Positions 1 to 11,060 are shown, numbered from the stretch's first letter. The stretch is 64,000 nucleotides of DNA from Erinaceus europaeus (GCF_950295315.1 NC_080175.1:68734857-68798856); one strand, 5' to 3'. The notes: a model not told the origin generated them from the letters alone. Translations and numbers: made by a program.

Positions 1-425
1 CCTCTCTTGGTGGAAAAGATCTCTGAAGATATTTTGGGATGAGGGGGGGGAGGAGAAATGGTGTGAGGTGGGAGGGAGGAACCCTCCACAGGAAAGTTAT
101 CATAAGGAACCACCAAAATACACGTTTAAAAAAGGGGGGGCATAAAGAAGTTTTAAAGAGGCAAATTTCATTCCTAGACCTAGAATCCATGGCTTTCCCT
201 AAGGTTAAATAGGTATGTTTTTGTTTGTTTGAAGTCCGTATTACTAGACGATTGTGCTTCCGAAGTTGCAGGCTCACATTCTACCCTCTAGAAAGCAGAG
301 ATTTTTCACATGGCTCAGAATACTCTTGGATACACGGGAGAGACCAGAACAAATTCTGCGGCAATGTCCAACCAGTTGGGTTGTAGATCAGTGCATCACC
401 GCCATCTTTGGGTAGGGCAAGTGTG

Positions 426-428
<3 letters not shown>

Positions 429-477
<49 letters not shown>

Positions 478-482
478 CACAC
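429..482. repeat. (AC)n microsatellite
   Basis: An almost pure AC dinucleotide run of about 27 units with one G interruption near 471. Short open frames across it encode repetitive Thr/His or Val/Cys and are artefacts. Confidence 0.97.
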
Positions 483-854
483 CACACATGTGAGCAGAGG
501 GGAGACTAAGGCATAGAGAAAAGGCCAAATTGGGGGGTCTCCAGGATGCTCCACTCCTTTCCAGGCACAAAGAGGTGCTATTCATGTAGCCCTTGCCCTC
601 TTAAGTTTTTATTATCAATTACTTCACAAGAAGAAGCAACGCGTGTGTGCAGGTGGCATCAGTTTTTTGAAGGAAGACATTATACTTTGGTTGATTCAGG
701 TCAACCTCAGAGAAATAAAGACAACTTCTAGGAAATGATCCCAGTATGGCGAACATGGCAGACATGTGATGGAAACAAATGCACACAGACATTAGGACAA
801 AATTCATAATTAATCAATAATACTTTGGAAGCAGACAGTTACTACAGTTTAGAT
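483..854. other. No gene or repeat recognised
   Basis: Mixed-composition sequence with short frames only. I see no coding signature, RNA gene or repeat family here. Confidence 0.5.
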
Positions 855-1030
855 TTATAAAAGACTGCTAGTTTGCTAGAGCTGCCATAGTAAGATAACC
901 ATAAAGTCGGATGACAAGAACCACAGAAATTTGTTGTCTCACAGTTCTGTGGGTTCACATTCTGAGGGTCTAAGTGTTAGGACTGCAACTTACACATTTT
1001 GGAGGGACATAATGAAGCCATAACAACTGA
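855..1030. repeat. Degenerate old interspersed repeat, family uncertain
   Basis: The stretch reads like a decayed copy of a common mammalian repeat containing a gctgccat motif followed by a tctcacagttct motif and a gttaggac motif. I recognise the word order but cannot name the family reliably from memory. Confidence 0.35.
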
Positions 1031-2452
1031 GTTTAGAGACTATGCTTAAAGTTATTTGGAAGCACAATATCAATGTAGGCAATTCTGCTTTTTTCCTGGG
1101 TTACCAGGAACAATGTTTCTGATGCTGTTTCTCAGAACTTAAAAGGCTGAAAGATCAAGGGTTGATTTCTTCTGAGTGTAGTGAAGAACAGTTCCTTAAC
1201 TCTCATAGCTTATGGCGCTTTGCTAGCAAATGATCTTTGGCTTAGACTTGAATCACCCAGTTCTCTGCCTTTATGTTATTTTAAAATAATTTCTTTTTTT
1301 ATTAGTTATTTAATATTGGTTTACAAGATTGTAAGGGGTATAGTTGTGATAGGGGTGTGATTTCACAGAGTTCCCACCACCAGAGTTTTGTGTCTCTATT
1401 GGAAACCTCCCTATGTATCCCTCTGGGAGTATGGACCAGAATTCTTTTTGGGGTGCCGAAGGTGGGAGTTCTGACTTTTGTAATTGCTTCTCCTGTGGAC
1501 ATGGGTTTTGGCTGGCCATTCTTTACCCCTAGTCTATTTCTGTCTTTCCATAGTTGGGTAGGGCTCTAGAGAGGTGAGGTTCCAGGAAGCACTGGTGAGG
1601 TCGTCTACTCAAGGAAATCAGAATGGAATCACAGTAGCATCTGGAACTTGGTGGCTGATTTGCAATAAGATGGAAAACAGGACAAAATACTTAATAACCA
1701 GGAACCATGATGTAGGAATAGAGTAGATGAAAATAGGGACCTTGGGGTAGAAGAAGGCTGGGAAGTCCCTTTTAGGAATGTTCCTAGGTGGACCAGAACT
1801 ATTATCTGGGAAGGTGGTGTGAGAGTTGAGAGTAGAACTAGTAAGCAGGGTTAGGACAGACAGTTGATTGCAAACTTGAAGAAGATATATAAATGCAGTT
1901 AACTCTTTACCACAATGATCTAACCCAGGACCTATATCCATTCATATTTAGCACTGGGGCTTGTACAACCTCTGAGTACCTATCAGACAGCTCACAGTAC
2001 ATAGTCACAACTGGGAATATTCTAGTATATGCTCTTTTCAAAACTAATTTTCCTCAAGTGGTAGAGTAGGATGATGCCCAGTTGATTGGGTGGTCTAATA
2101 GTGGCCAAGGAGGCCATCGTTAAGTGAGCCAATCTCTTGCCCTTATCCAGCTTTTATAATTACTTTTTTTTTATCTGATAAGCTTAGGCTTTCTCCAATT
2201 TATTATTCAGTGTCATTTGTTGTATCCAAACTAGTAGTAGGTTTATGGGGCCTTGTTCTCAAATTAAAGAAGAAATAGACCTAGGATTCTAGGGGAGTCA
2301 GCTAATCTTAAGCTTTTCTGCATTTACTTGTTTGATGATCCTAAAAAGGTTGTCATAAAGATAGTAATTGTCCTTTATTCGATATATAGTTTTTGCCAGT
2401 ATAACTCTTGGCCAGTTGTATAGCGTTTCTTTTGAAGCTTATCAATGCTGGT

Positions 2453-2531
2453 GGGGTTAAAAAAACATGGGGTTAAAAAACATGGGGTTAAAAAACATGG
2501 GGTTAAAAAAACATGGGGTTAAAAAACATGG
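2453..2531. repeat. Tandem array of a 15-16 bp unit, five copies
   Basis: Five consecutive copies of ggggttaaaaaacat, with the A-run varying by one base between copies, lie inside the L1 3' UTR. The corresponding region of other L1 copies in the window is not expanded. Confidence 0.95.
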
Positions 2532-2787
2532 AAGAATACTTCTTCTTTCCTTTTGTATAGTTAATTGAGTAGATAGAATGATTTAGGGAAGTGAAGAGTA
2601 GGAGAGGAAGGTGTTTAAACTTAAGTAATAAATATGTGATTAGAGATTTATGATGCCTTCTATAGTCCATTCTACTAGAATGCCAGGCTTACTAGGTCAA
2701 AATCTAATCTCAGAGGGTTATTCAGCACTTTTACTTTGAGGTATGTAAGTGCCCTTTGCTGTGGATGAATGTACAATTGTACCTAGG

Positions 2788-2936
2788 CTCTCACCTGTAG
2801 CTGGTATCTATAACTGTGTTAGAAAATGTGCCATCTGAAATGGAACTATAACTGTAAATGGAACTATAACTATAACTCTCACCTGTAGCTAGTATCTATA
2901 ACTGTGTTAGAAAATGTGCCATCTGAAATGGAACTA
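2788..2936. repeat. Imperfect tandem duplication, 88 bp period
   Basis: Bases 2788-2848 recur at 2876-2936 with about one mismatch. The spacer is itself built from repeats of a ggaactataac-like word. This looks like a slippage or unequal-exchange duplication within the L1 3' UTR. Confidence 0.92.
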
Positions 2937-3184
2937 GGTAGCTCTATGTGCTAGGAAAGATCTAACCAGATTAGAGGAGTTAGGAGATTGACATCTCAGG
3001 CTTGGCATCTTTGAAGATAATCCACAGTAACAAGTCAGTAGCAGCATAAGTGGTTCAGCTGCACTGGTATTGCTGACTGAGTTGTCATCAGAGGCAGTAT
3101 AACAGGGTAAAGTATCAGAGAGAGAAAAAAATCAATAAATATGAGCACATGTTCCAGAATTAGGAGAAATACAGATCTTAAAGA

Positions 3185-3424
3185 GGATAGGAAAAGTTCC
3201 TTATAGTCATAGAAAGAGTTTAAAAATAGCAATAGTTAATTATTATTATAACCAAGTTAGTTGTGGATAGGAAAAGTTCCTTATAGTCATAGAAAGAGTT
3301 TAAAAATAGCAATAGTTAATTATTATTATAACCAAGTTAGTTGTGGATAGGAAAAACTCCTTATAGTCATAGAAAGAGTTTTAAAATAGCAATAGTTAAT
3401 TATTATTATAACCAAGTTAGTTGT
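3185..3424. repeat. 80-bp minisatellite, three tandem copies
   Basis: Three head-to-tail copies of exactly 80 bp start at 3185, 3265 and 3345. The first two are identical as far as I can read and the third has about three substitutions. The unit derives from L1 3' UTR sequence; a single-copy relative is seen near 55570-55600. Confidence 0.95.
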
Positions 3425-3578
3425 GAGCTTATTTTCCTTTGAAAATCCAGTGATTAGGATTTACCATAATTACTTGACTTCATTATGCTTTATGACATTT
3501 AATGATGTCTACTAATAACAGCATACTAGATAGTGACAGAGCCAAATAACTTTGGTATATCTGGCATAAGGTTTTAGG

Positions 3579-3610
<32 letters not shown>

Positions 3611-3631
3611 GTATATATATATATGTATATA
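3579..3631. repeat. (TA)n microsatellite
   Basis: Alternating TA with interspersed GT units, in old L1 3' UTR sequence. Confidence 0.95.
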
Positions 3632-4365
3632 GTTGTTTATAACATTTAAGGACAGTGTCAGAATTTGATCATCTTATAAGTCTGAGACATTAAATACATA
3701 CACTAAAGAAAATATGTATATTCAGAGCTATAATCTAGGCAGTTAGAGGACTGTAAGTATTAAGTCTATATTAGTCCTGATATATCAAATCAATAGTGAT
3801 TTATAAGGTTATACATTTATAGAAGTATAGTTTCATACCCTTCCCACCACCAAAGTTCTGTCCCCTCCCCCCAATAACCATTATAGTTTTCCAACAATCT
3901 TGGAAATGGGTTTGACTCTTTTTTTTTCATATTCCAGTGTTAATATATTCCACATATGAGTGAAACAATTCTGTAGTTTTTCTTTACCTCCTTAATTATT
4001 TCACTAAGCATAAACTTCTCCAGTTCCATCCATTTTATCCCAGAGAACACAATGCCACCTTTTATACTGAGTATATATTCCATAACTTTTTATCCAGTCA
4101 TTTGTTGTAGGACATTTTTATTGCTTCCATGTTTAGACTGTTGTGCATTGGAGCTAAAGAACATGGTGATACATATATCCCTTCGAGTTAGTGTTATTAT
4201 CTCTTAAATGCCTAGAAGTGGGCTTGCAGGATCATGGGGTATATCCATTTGTATTTAAGGATTCTCCATACTGTTCTCCATAGTGGTTGCACCAGTTTGC
4301 ATTCCCACCAACAGTCTAATAGAGTACCTATCTCTTCACATCCTTTCAGACACTTCTCCTCTCCT

Positions 4366-4950
4366 CTGAACATGAGCTTTGGCAGGTCGATCCATACTCC
4401 CAGCATACCTCTCTTTTTCCATATTGGGGAAGGGCTCTGGGAAAGTGGATCTCCAGGACACATTGGTGGGGTTGTCTCTCCAGGAAAGTCTGGTCGTCAT
4501 CCTGCTAGCATCTGGAACCTGATGGTTGGCAAGATAATTAACATACAAAGCCAAACAAATTGTTGACCAGACATGGACCTAAAGGCTAGATAGTGCAGAT
4601 GAAGAGTTGAGGGGGTCCTCCATTTTGTAGATAGCTAGTTAGAATATTTTAGTTAGATTCCAAAGGGGCTGTGGCTATAGTGGTTTTTTTTGTTTGTTTG
4701 TTTCTTTTTGCCCCTGAGCCTGAAATCTGATATGCAGGTGGATCCAAGTTATTGTCTGGGGAGATAATGTCATGGCTGGAAAAAGGACCAGAAAGCTGGA
4801 TCAGGGAAGAGAGTAGCTCCCAAATATGGGAAAGGTATATAAATATTGTTGACTGTAAACCCCATCGATTTGATGTGACCTGGGGCCCATATTCAGCTAG
4901 GAGCCTATGTGACCTCTGCATCCCTGTAGATCTGAGCTCACATTCTTTTA
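4366..4950 (-). mobile_element. L1 3' UTR fragment
   Basis: A separate L1 3' UTR piece abuts the ORF2 remnant of the preceding element. It begins inside the unit (word gaacatgagctttggcagg) and ends at a gatctgagctcaca word, the same order seen at about 54.1-54.6 kb. Sense-strand frames here are part of the 3' UTR. Confidence 0.8.
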
Positions 4951-4980
4951 TTTATTTTTCTTTATTTTTGGAAACTAGGT

Positions 4981-5290
4981 GTTTTCTTTTTAAAAAATTT
5001 TTATTTATAAAAAGGAAACATTGACAGAACCATAGGATAAGAGGGGTACAACTCCATACAATTCCCACCACCAGAACGCCACATCCCCTCCCCTTCCCCA
5101 TAGCCTTCCTATTCTTTATCTCCCTGGGAGCATGGGCCCAAGGACTGTTTGGATGCTCCCCCCCCCCATGAAGCTGAACATCTACTCTCACCCTCCACCC
5201 AGAGATTTTTACTTTGTGCCCTACTCCAAACTCAGTCAGATCTTGAGTTTCCCTTTCTGTTCTTTCTGCAAAACTAAGTCCAAAGAAGAG
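4981..5290 (-). mobile_element. L1 3' end, minus-strand part of an inverted L1
   Basis: An A-rich tail at about 4985-5010 (T-rich on the plus strand) is followed by the L1 3' UTR words attcccaccacc and gggagcatggg. At about 5270-5295 the homology switches to plus-strand ORF2 sequence. This minus/plus arrangement is the expected product of twin priming (5' inversion) during L1 insertion. The 148-residue minus frame over 4952-5398 is a shadow in this UTR. Confidence 0.75.
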
Positions 5291-5378
5291 GATTCCAGAA
5301 GTCACTCCCACTCGCTGTTGCAGTGAAATCAATAAAATATCTAGGACTAAATCTGACCAAAGAAGTGAAAGACATGGG

Positions 5379-5666
5379 GAGGGGGTCGGGGGTAGCACAA
5401 CCGGTTAAGTGCACTTGATGCAAAGTGCGAGGACCTGGCATAAGGATCCATGTTTGAGCTCCTGGCTCCCCACCTGCAGGGGAGTCGCTTCAGAGGTGGA
5501 GAAGCAGGTCTGCAGGTGTCTGTCTTTCTCTCTCCTTCTCTTCACCTCCTCTCTCCATTTCTCTCTGTCCTATATAACAATGATGACATCAATAACAACA
5601 ACAATAATGATAACAATAATAAAAAATGAGCAACAAGTGAAAAAAGTAAAAATTAAAAAATAAAAA
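5379..5666 (+). mobile_element. tRNA-derived SINE, family A
   Basis: The 5' part has a tRNA-like body with an A-box-like tagcacaaccgg, but the B box is degraded (gtttgagctcc). It is followed by the family hallmarks ccccacctgcagggg, gaagcaggtctgcaggtgtc, a CT-rich block, tctctgtcctat and an ACA/ATA-rich tail. It interrupts L1 ORF2. Confidence 0.92.
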
Positions 5667-6264
5667 AAGAAATAGTAGGATATCCTATGCTCATGGATTG
5701 GAAGAATGAATATCATCAAAATGAATATTCTACCCAGAGCCATATACAAATTTAATAAGATACCCATCAGAGTTCCATCAAGCTTCTTTAAGAGAATAGA
5801 ACAAAAATTACAAGCATTTATCTGGAACCAGAAAACACCTAGAATGGCCAAAACAGTCTTGAGGAAAAGAAACAGAAATCAAGATATCACACTCCCAGAT
5901 CTCAGACTATATTAGAAGGCCATAATAATCAAAACAGCTTGGTACTGGAACAAAAATAGGTACACAGACCCTTGGAACAGAATGGAAAGCACAGAACTAA
6001 CCCCTCACACCTATGGATATCTAACTTTTGATAAAGGGGCCCAGATTATTAAATGGAGGAAAAAGACTCTCTTCAATAGGTGATGCTGGTTGAAACATGC
6101 AGAAGAATGAAACTGAATCACTTTATCTCACCAGAAACAAAAGTCAACTCCAAGTGGATCAAGGACCTGGATGTTAGACCAGAAACTATCAGATACTAAG
6201 AGGAAAACAAGATCTTCATATGCCGTACATCAGACAAGAGACTAATAACCAAAATATATAAAGA

Positions 6265-6512
6265 GCTCACCAGCACATGGCACAAAGTGCATGGACTGGC
6301 ATCAGGATACTGTTTGAGTCCCTAGCTCCCCACCTGCAGGGAGTTCGTTTCACAGGCAGTGAAGTGGGTCTGCAGGTGTCTTTCTTTCTCTCTGTCTTCC
6401 CCTCCTCTCTCGATGTCTCTTTGTCCTATCCAACAATGACAGCAATAACAAAAACAATAATAGCAACAACAACTGTGATAAACAACAAGGGCAAAAAAAA
6501 AGGGAAATAAAG
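6265..6512 (+). mobile_element. tRNA-derived SINE, family A, 5'-truncated
   Basis: The copy starts inside the tRNA-like head (gcacatggcacaaagtgc), so the A box is missing. The body and A-rich tail are typical of the family. It lies in the same L1 ORF2 interval as the next SINE. Confidence 0.9.
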
Positions 6513-6533
6513 TTTCTAAAAAAGAAACAAACA

Positions 6534-6821
6534 GGGGAGTCGGGCTGTAGCGCAGCGGGTTAAGCGCAGGTGGCGCAAAGCACAAGGACCAGCATAAGGA
6601 TCCTGGTTCGAACCCTGGCTCCCCACCTGCAGGGGAGTCACTTCACAGGCGGTGAAGCAGGTCTGCAGGTGTCTATCTTTCTCTCCCCCTCTGTCTTCCC
6701 CTCCTCTCTCCGTTTCTCTCTGTCCTATCCAACAACGACGACAACAACAATAATAACTATAACAATAAAACAACAAGGGCAACAAAAGGGAATAAATAAA
6801 TAAAATATTAAAAATTATTTA
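6534..6821 (+). mobile_element. tRNA-derived SINE, family A, full length with 17-bp target duplication
   Basis: A complete copy: A box tagcgcagcggg, B box ggttcgaaccc (both match Pol III internal promoter consensus), CT-rich middle and an AATAAATAAA-type tail. A perfect 17-bp direct repeat, taaaaaagaaacaaaca, flanks it at 6517-6533 and 6822-6838. The intact promoter boxes and perfect duplication suggest a young insertion. Confidence 0.97.
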
Positions 6822-7149
6822 TAAAAAAGAAACAAACAAAAATTACATATATATATATACTCACCAAACTTAGCAACAAAAAAGCAAATTATCTCATCCA
6901 AAAATTGGCAGAGGATATGAGGATATGAACAGTAATAGATTTTTAGAGGCCATGTATAAATTTTGTTAGAATTTCAATCTATGTATTTTTTTGTTTTTAG
7001 TAAGACTTCAGTGGCATTACTGCTTTCCAGAACATAAGTGCTGAGGGTAAAGTCACTGAATCAATCTTTCTTTCTTCCTTTCCTTTTCTTCTTCTTTTTT
7101 GAGGTTATGAGATTATTGGGAGCACTTTTCTTCTCCCTTGGTCTACCCA

Positions 7150-7510
7150 TACACATTTTATTAGGAAGTTAATGGTTTATAGCACAGTAGTCTACATATG
7201 GGGTCCATTTCCCATCTCCACGTCAGGGTGTCTGCAAAATGCTCTCACCCCCAACCTAGGACTCCAGCCTCCTTTCTCCCCCTCCCAGCCATCTCAAACC
7301 CCATATTCCTCTCTAGAGTTCTTTGCTTTGATTCAGTACCCCACCCCCAGTCCAAGTTTCACCTTGTGTTCACCCTTTCTGTCTCTTGTCTTTCGAGTTT
7401 CACCTACATGTGCGATCAACTAGCATTCTTCCCTCTCTTCCTGACTCATCCCACCCAACACATTTCTTTCAGGTTCCAACCAAGGTTAGGCAAAGATTGG
7501 GATTTTAGAG
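7150..7510 (-). mobile_element. L1 3' UTR, second subfamily
   Basis: Similar in word order to the copy at 59345-59700 (gtagtctacatatgg, tctgcaaaatgctct, tttgctttgattcagtacccc, ccaagtttcaccttgtgtt). That copy runs on into ORF2 3' sequence, which identifies this stretch as L1-derived. Confidence 0.7.
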
Positions 7511-7731
7511 TTTCTGGTCTAGTATTTGGCCTTGGTTCACCAATATTGTTATCATCACTGTCAATTTTGTCCTCACTTTTCTGATATCTTTGCTTCTGTT
7601 ATTGTTATTTCCAATTCTGTTCTACCACTGATGAATTCACTTAGAGTTGGAATTTGTTTGCTTCTTTTGGTGTAGGACTCATTTCAGTAATTATTGCAAG
7701 ACAGGATTGGTGGTGCTGAATTCCTTCTGTG

Positions 7732-8033
7732 ACTCTTTTTTTCTTTTTTTAAAATTTTATTTATTTTCCTTTTGTTGCTCTTTTTTCTTTTACTGTTGTT
7801 TTAGTTATTATTGTTGTTGTTATTGATTTCCTCATTGTTAGATAGGAGAGAAATGGAGAGGGGAGGGGAAGACAGGGGGAGAGAAAGATAGACACCTGCA
7901 GTCCTGCTTCACCACCTGTAAAACAACCCCCTGCAGGTGGGGAGCTGGAGGCTCCAACCAGGATCCTTATGCAGGTCCTTGCACATTGGGCCATGTGCGT
8001 TTAACCCACTGTGGTACCTACCGCCTGACTCCC
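7732..8033 (-). mobile_element. tRNA-derived SINE, family A
   Basis: Minus-strand copy with gacacctgcag, gggaggggaagacag and ctgcaggtggggag hallmarks. The B box is altered (ggttggagcct). A 10-bp direct repeat, tccttctgtg, flanks it at 7722-7731 and 8034-8043. Confidence 0.93.
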
Positions 8034-8428
8034 TCCTTCTGTGTTTCTAAACTACTCCTTTTCACTACCAGTTATTCTTCTTCAAATAGATGGTTTTGTG
8101 ATTGTTAGCAATCATGGATCTGAACTCTGCCAAAGCAGGCAGGTTTTCAAATTTTTTCAAGTATTTGACATCCCAAGAAAGAAGACAGTGACTCCCAGCT
8201 TCTAGAAATTAAAAATTGATTATTAAACAAAAATGTTTGAGGTTAATATAAACTCACCAGAAGTAAAATATTTAAGAGAACTGTGGAAAGATCATAGAAT
8301 TTAAGGACTTATATGTAATTTGTCTTTTAAGCAAAGGCATTTAGATTAAAATCAGCAATTCCAAAATTCTTGGTTCCTAAAGAGAGAAAAATGATGTTGC
8401 TTATATTATAGTATAAGATAAATTTGAA

Positions 8429-8585
8429 GGTTGGGGAGACAGCTCAATTATTATGCAAAAGATTTTCATGCATGAGGTTCCAAGGTCCGAGGTTCAATTC
8501 TCAACACCACAATAAACCAGAACTAAGCAGTGCTCTGGTCTTTCTAAATCTCTTATTAAAATAAAATAAAATAAAATATTTAAAA
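8429..8585 (+). mobile_element. tRNA-derived SINE, family C
   Basis: A short SINE type with gagacagctcaattattatgc, gaggttcaattc (B-box-like) and ccagaactaagcagtgctctgg, ending in an AAAAT-rich tail. A 14-bp direct repeat, aagataaatttgaa, flanks it at 8415-8428 and 8586-8599. Confidence 0.92.
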
Positions 8586-8599
8586 AAGATAAATTTGAA

Positions 8600-9365
8600 A
8601 ATGTTTAGCTTCATACTGTGATACTATTGCAAAATTTGACTGTAAATCCTTCATTCTTTTCCCTTTGTATACTTTTTCCTGAACAGACTGTCTCCACTAT
8701 TATTTGTTATTTCTTTTTTATTCATATGGCTTTGTGGATGAGTTCATTGTTCTACCTCCTTAAGTCTTGCTTGAAACAGAAAGTTTAAACTTGAGTGACA
8801 AGGAAATGTTATTTCTTGACCAGAAAGGATATTTTAAGAGTAAAATTTGAAGTTAGGAACTGTATTCAATAGTTAATAGTTTCACTTATTAAGGTGTATT
8901 TGAATTAACCTTGAGGAACTCCCAATATCTAACACTGTGCCGTGGGTAGAAGAAAGTCATTAAATTTTTCCAACTCCCTTGGAAATATTAAAATTATTCA
9001 AGGCACAATATTTTTTTACTAGAATTAATATTTGCTCTTTTATTATTACTAGTAAAGGAATGGCATGTGAACATGTTAAAATGGGAACATGTTAAAAATG
9101 TCATGAGAATATAGTTATTGGAGAATTTAATTACTGTGCTGACTGTATATTGTTCTTAGTATAATCAGTTAATGCAAACAAAATGTTATTATTGTGTTAA
9201 GGCATTTGTTCAATTCTGAGTTTTTGTCCCAAATGAGAGAGAACAGTTCTTTATATGTCCTTTCAGGAATCTTTTGATCTTTTAGTTTGATCGGTCTCTT
9301 ATAATAATTACAGTGTTGGATCATAAACTTCATAAAAAAACAATATTTCAGAGTTTGAGAAATTA
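8600..9365. other. AT-rich sequence, nothing recognised
   Basis: No repeat family, RNA gene or convincing exon is visible. The 83-residue minus frame at 9169-9420 has no recognisable domain and looks like a chance frame. Confidence 0.5.
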
Positions 9366-9514
9366 AATATCTTGACTTTTCTTTTCTTTTTAGGGGGGTG
9401 CGGGGTGAGCAAGTGGTCATTGTGTTCTTATTGATGCAACATTATTTAAATTTCATGTATTTACTCTTGAAAGTCAGCCTATATCTGCACTACTTTATTT
9501 TTTATATTATCGTT

Positions 9515-9665
9515 ATTTACTTATTGGATACAGACAGCCCAGAATTGAGTAGAGCAGAGAGACAGAGAGGGAGAGAGATAGAGAGACACCTGCAGCACTG
9601 CTTCACCACTCACAATGCTGCCCCTTGCAGATCAGTACTGGGCGACTTGAACCTCGGTTGTCTGC
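9515..9665 (-). mobile_element. tRNA-derived SINE, family B, partial
   Basis: Contains ttattggatacagacag, gagagagatagagagacacc and tgcagcactgcttcaccac, the minus-strand hallmarks of family B. The tRNA-like head is degraded. Confidence 0.8.
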
Positions 9666-9899
9666 AGTACTTTATATTTGCCACTGAAAGTCCAGATCTG
9701 TTCTTCAACATTTACTTTAACCCTCTGCGTCAGTTTCCCCCCACTCTTTCTCTCCTGCTAACCACTGATAGGTATTATTATTCAAAGCTTTATTTTTTTT
9801 GTTGTTTCATTTGCTTGCTATAATCACGGATTATGTGAGTTAATTCATAATGTCTTGTCTTTCTTCATTTAACTCATCTCACTAATCAGTATACCTTTT

Positions 9900-10263
9900 T
9901 TTTTCCTTTTTTCTTTCTTTCTTTTTTTATTTAAGAAAGGATAAATTAACAAAACCATAGGGTAGGAGGGGTACAACTCCACACAATTCCCACCACCCAA
10001 TCTCCATATCCCACCCTCTCCCCTGATAGCTTTCCCATTCTCTATCCCTCTGGGAGCATGGACCCAGGGTCATTGTGGGTTGCAGAAGGTGGAAGGTCTG
10101 GCTTCTGTAATTACTTCCCCGCTGAACATGGGCGTTGACTGGTCGGTCCATACTCCCAGTCTGCCTCTCTCTTTCCCTAGTAGGGTGGGTCTCTGGGGAA
10201 GCGGAGCTCCAGGACACATTGGTGGGGTCTTCAATCCAGGGAAGCCTGGCCGGCATCATCAGG
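9900..10263 (-). mobile_element. 5'-truncated L1 3' end insertion
   Basis: Very similar to 61010-61370, the 3' end of the young L1, including the gaaagg tail junction and gggagcatggacccagggtc. A 9-bp direct repeat, atacctttt, flanks it at 9891-9899 and 10264-10272. Only the last ~360 bp of the L1 was copied, so it carries no ORF2. Confidence 0.92.
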
Positions 10264-10319
10264 ATACCTTTTAAGTCCATCTGTGTTTTTGAAAATGACA
10301 ATTTTTTTCCACATCTTTT

Positions 10320-10620
10320 TTTCTGTTGGGGGGGATTAATGATTTACAGTCAACAGTAAATACAGTTGTTGGTACATATGTAAAATTTCTGTTTCCTGCA
10401 AAAAACTCACCCACCCCCACCTAGGTTCTCCAGGTTACAGCTGAATAGTATTACACACACACACACTACATTTTTCTTTATCCATCCATCAGTTGGTACT
10501 TAACAGTATTTGTAGTACTTGGCTGTTGTGCTCAACCAGTCCTGGCACCACCACCCAGCCCCTATCCAAGTCTTTAATTAATTTTTGTGTAATTTTTTTG
10601 TGTAATTTTCCTTCCTGATA
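10320..10620 (-). mobile_element. L1 3' UTR fragment, second subfamily
   Basis: Shares gggggattaatg, tcaacagtaaatacagttgttgg and gtaaaatttct with the L1 3' end at 44510-44600. It is degraded to the right, where a short CA run is embedded. Confidence 0.7.
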
Positions 10621-10682
10621 TGCAAAATTCATTTTTTTTACTTTAGAGAGAAATTGATATATATAGAGAGAGGGATACAGGG

Positions 10683-10875
10683 TGAGCAGGCGCTAGGCTT
10701 TGAAGCACCTGGTTGAGCACACGTGTTACCATGCACAAGGACCCAGGTTTAATCCCTCAGTCCCCACCTACAAGGGGAAACTTCATGAATGGTGGAGCAG
10801 TGCTCTAGGTACCTCCCTCTCTCCCTCACTTCCTTTCCACCAACTTCTCTTTGACTCTATCCTAAATAAATAAAT
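10683..10875 (+). mobile_element. tRNA-derived SINE, family B
   Basis: Contains gcacctggttgagcacacg, acccaggtttaatccc (B box decayed), ccccacctacaagggg, and an AATAAATAAAT tail. It abuts an inverted copy on its right. Confidence 0.88.
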
Positions 10876-11060
10876 GTTGAGAGACAGAGAGAGGGAGAAG
10901 GAGGAAGAGGGGGAGGGAGAGGGAGTGCACAAGCTATAGAACTGCTTCAGTGTTTATGAAGTTTTCCTGCCAGATGGGGACCAGTGGATTGAACCAGATT
11001 GTTGTGCATTATAACATGTGCACTTAACCAGGTGTGCTAACAACAAATCCCTTCATATGA
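10876..11060 (-). mobile_element. tRNA-derived SINE, family B, inverted partner
   Basis: A minus-strand family B copy, more diverged, starting within a GA-rich block and ending in gtgcacttaaccaggtgtgc. Together with the preceding SINE it forms a tail-to-tail inverted pair. Confidence 0.8.

Larger units (their letters stand above)
1285..4365 (-). mobile_element. L1 retrotransposon, 3' UTR plus ORF2 3' remnant
   Basis: On the minus strand this reads from a decayed ORF2 3' end (about 4040-4365) into a long 3' UTR whose A-rich end lies at about 1285. The recurring 3' UTR words (attcccaccacc, gggagtatggacc, gaccaggtgg-type blocks) are shared with the copies at 17.3 kb, 53.9 kb and 61.0 kb. Sense translation of the ORF2 part gives a degraded [16 protein letters not shown] L1 C-terminal motif. 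The element is old: frames are broken and the 3' UTR has acquired several local tandem duplications. Confidence 0.85.
5291..6940 (+). pseudogene. L1 ORF2 fragment (reverse transcriptase C-terminal part), SINE-interrupted
   Basis: Plus-strand translation in shifting frames gives L1 ORF2 segments: PLAVAVKSIKYLGLNLTKEV at about 5300-5375, then [23 protein letters not shown] sequence at about 5690-5760, [20 protein letters not shown] near 5820-5880, and an ANYLIQKLAEDM-like piece near 6880-6930. Stops and frameshifts interrupt it, so it is not functional. It is the inverted 5' part of the L1 whose 3' end lies on the minus strand immediately to the left. Three SINEs (5379-5666, 6265-6512, 6534-6821) split it. 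Confidence 0.85.

Noticed and set aside
281..585. Val/Cys and His/Thr repeat peptides
   Set aside because: Translations of the CA microsatellite.
3185..3424. CRISPR-like regular repeats
   Set aside because: The units are contiguous 80-bp tandem copies without spacers in a mammalian L1 3' UTR.
4952..5398. 148-codon minus-strand frame
   Set aside because: It lies across an L1 3' UTR, a junction to inverted ORF2 and the start of a SINE, so it cannot be one ancestral coding sequence.
6534..6640. tRNA gene suggested by A and B boxes
   Set aside because: The boxes belong to the tRNA-like head of a dispersed SINE with tail and target duplication, not a functional tRNA.
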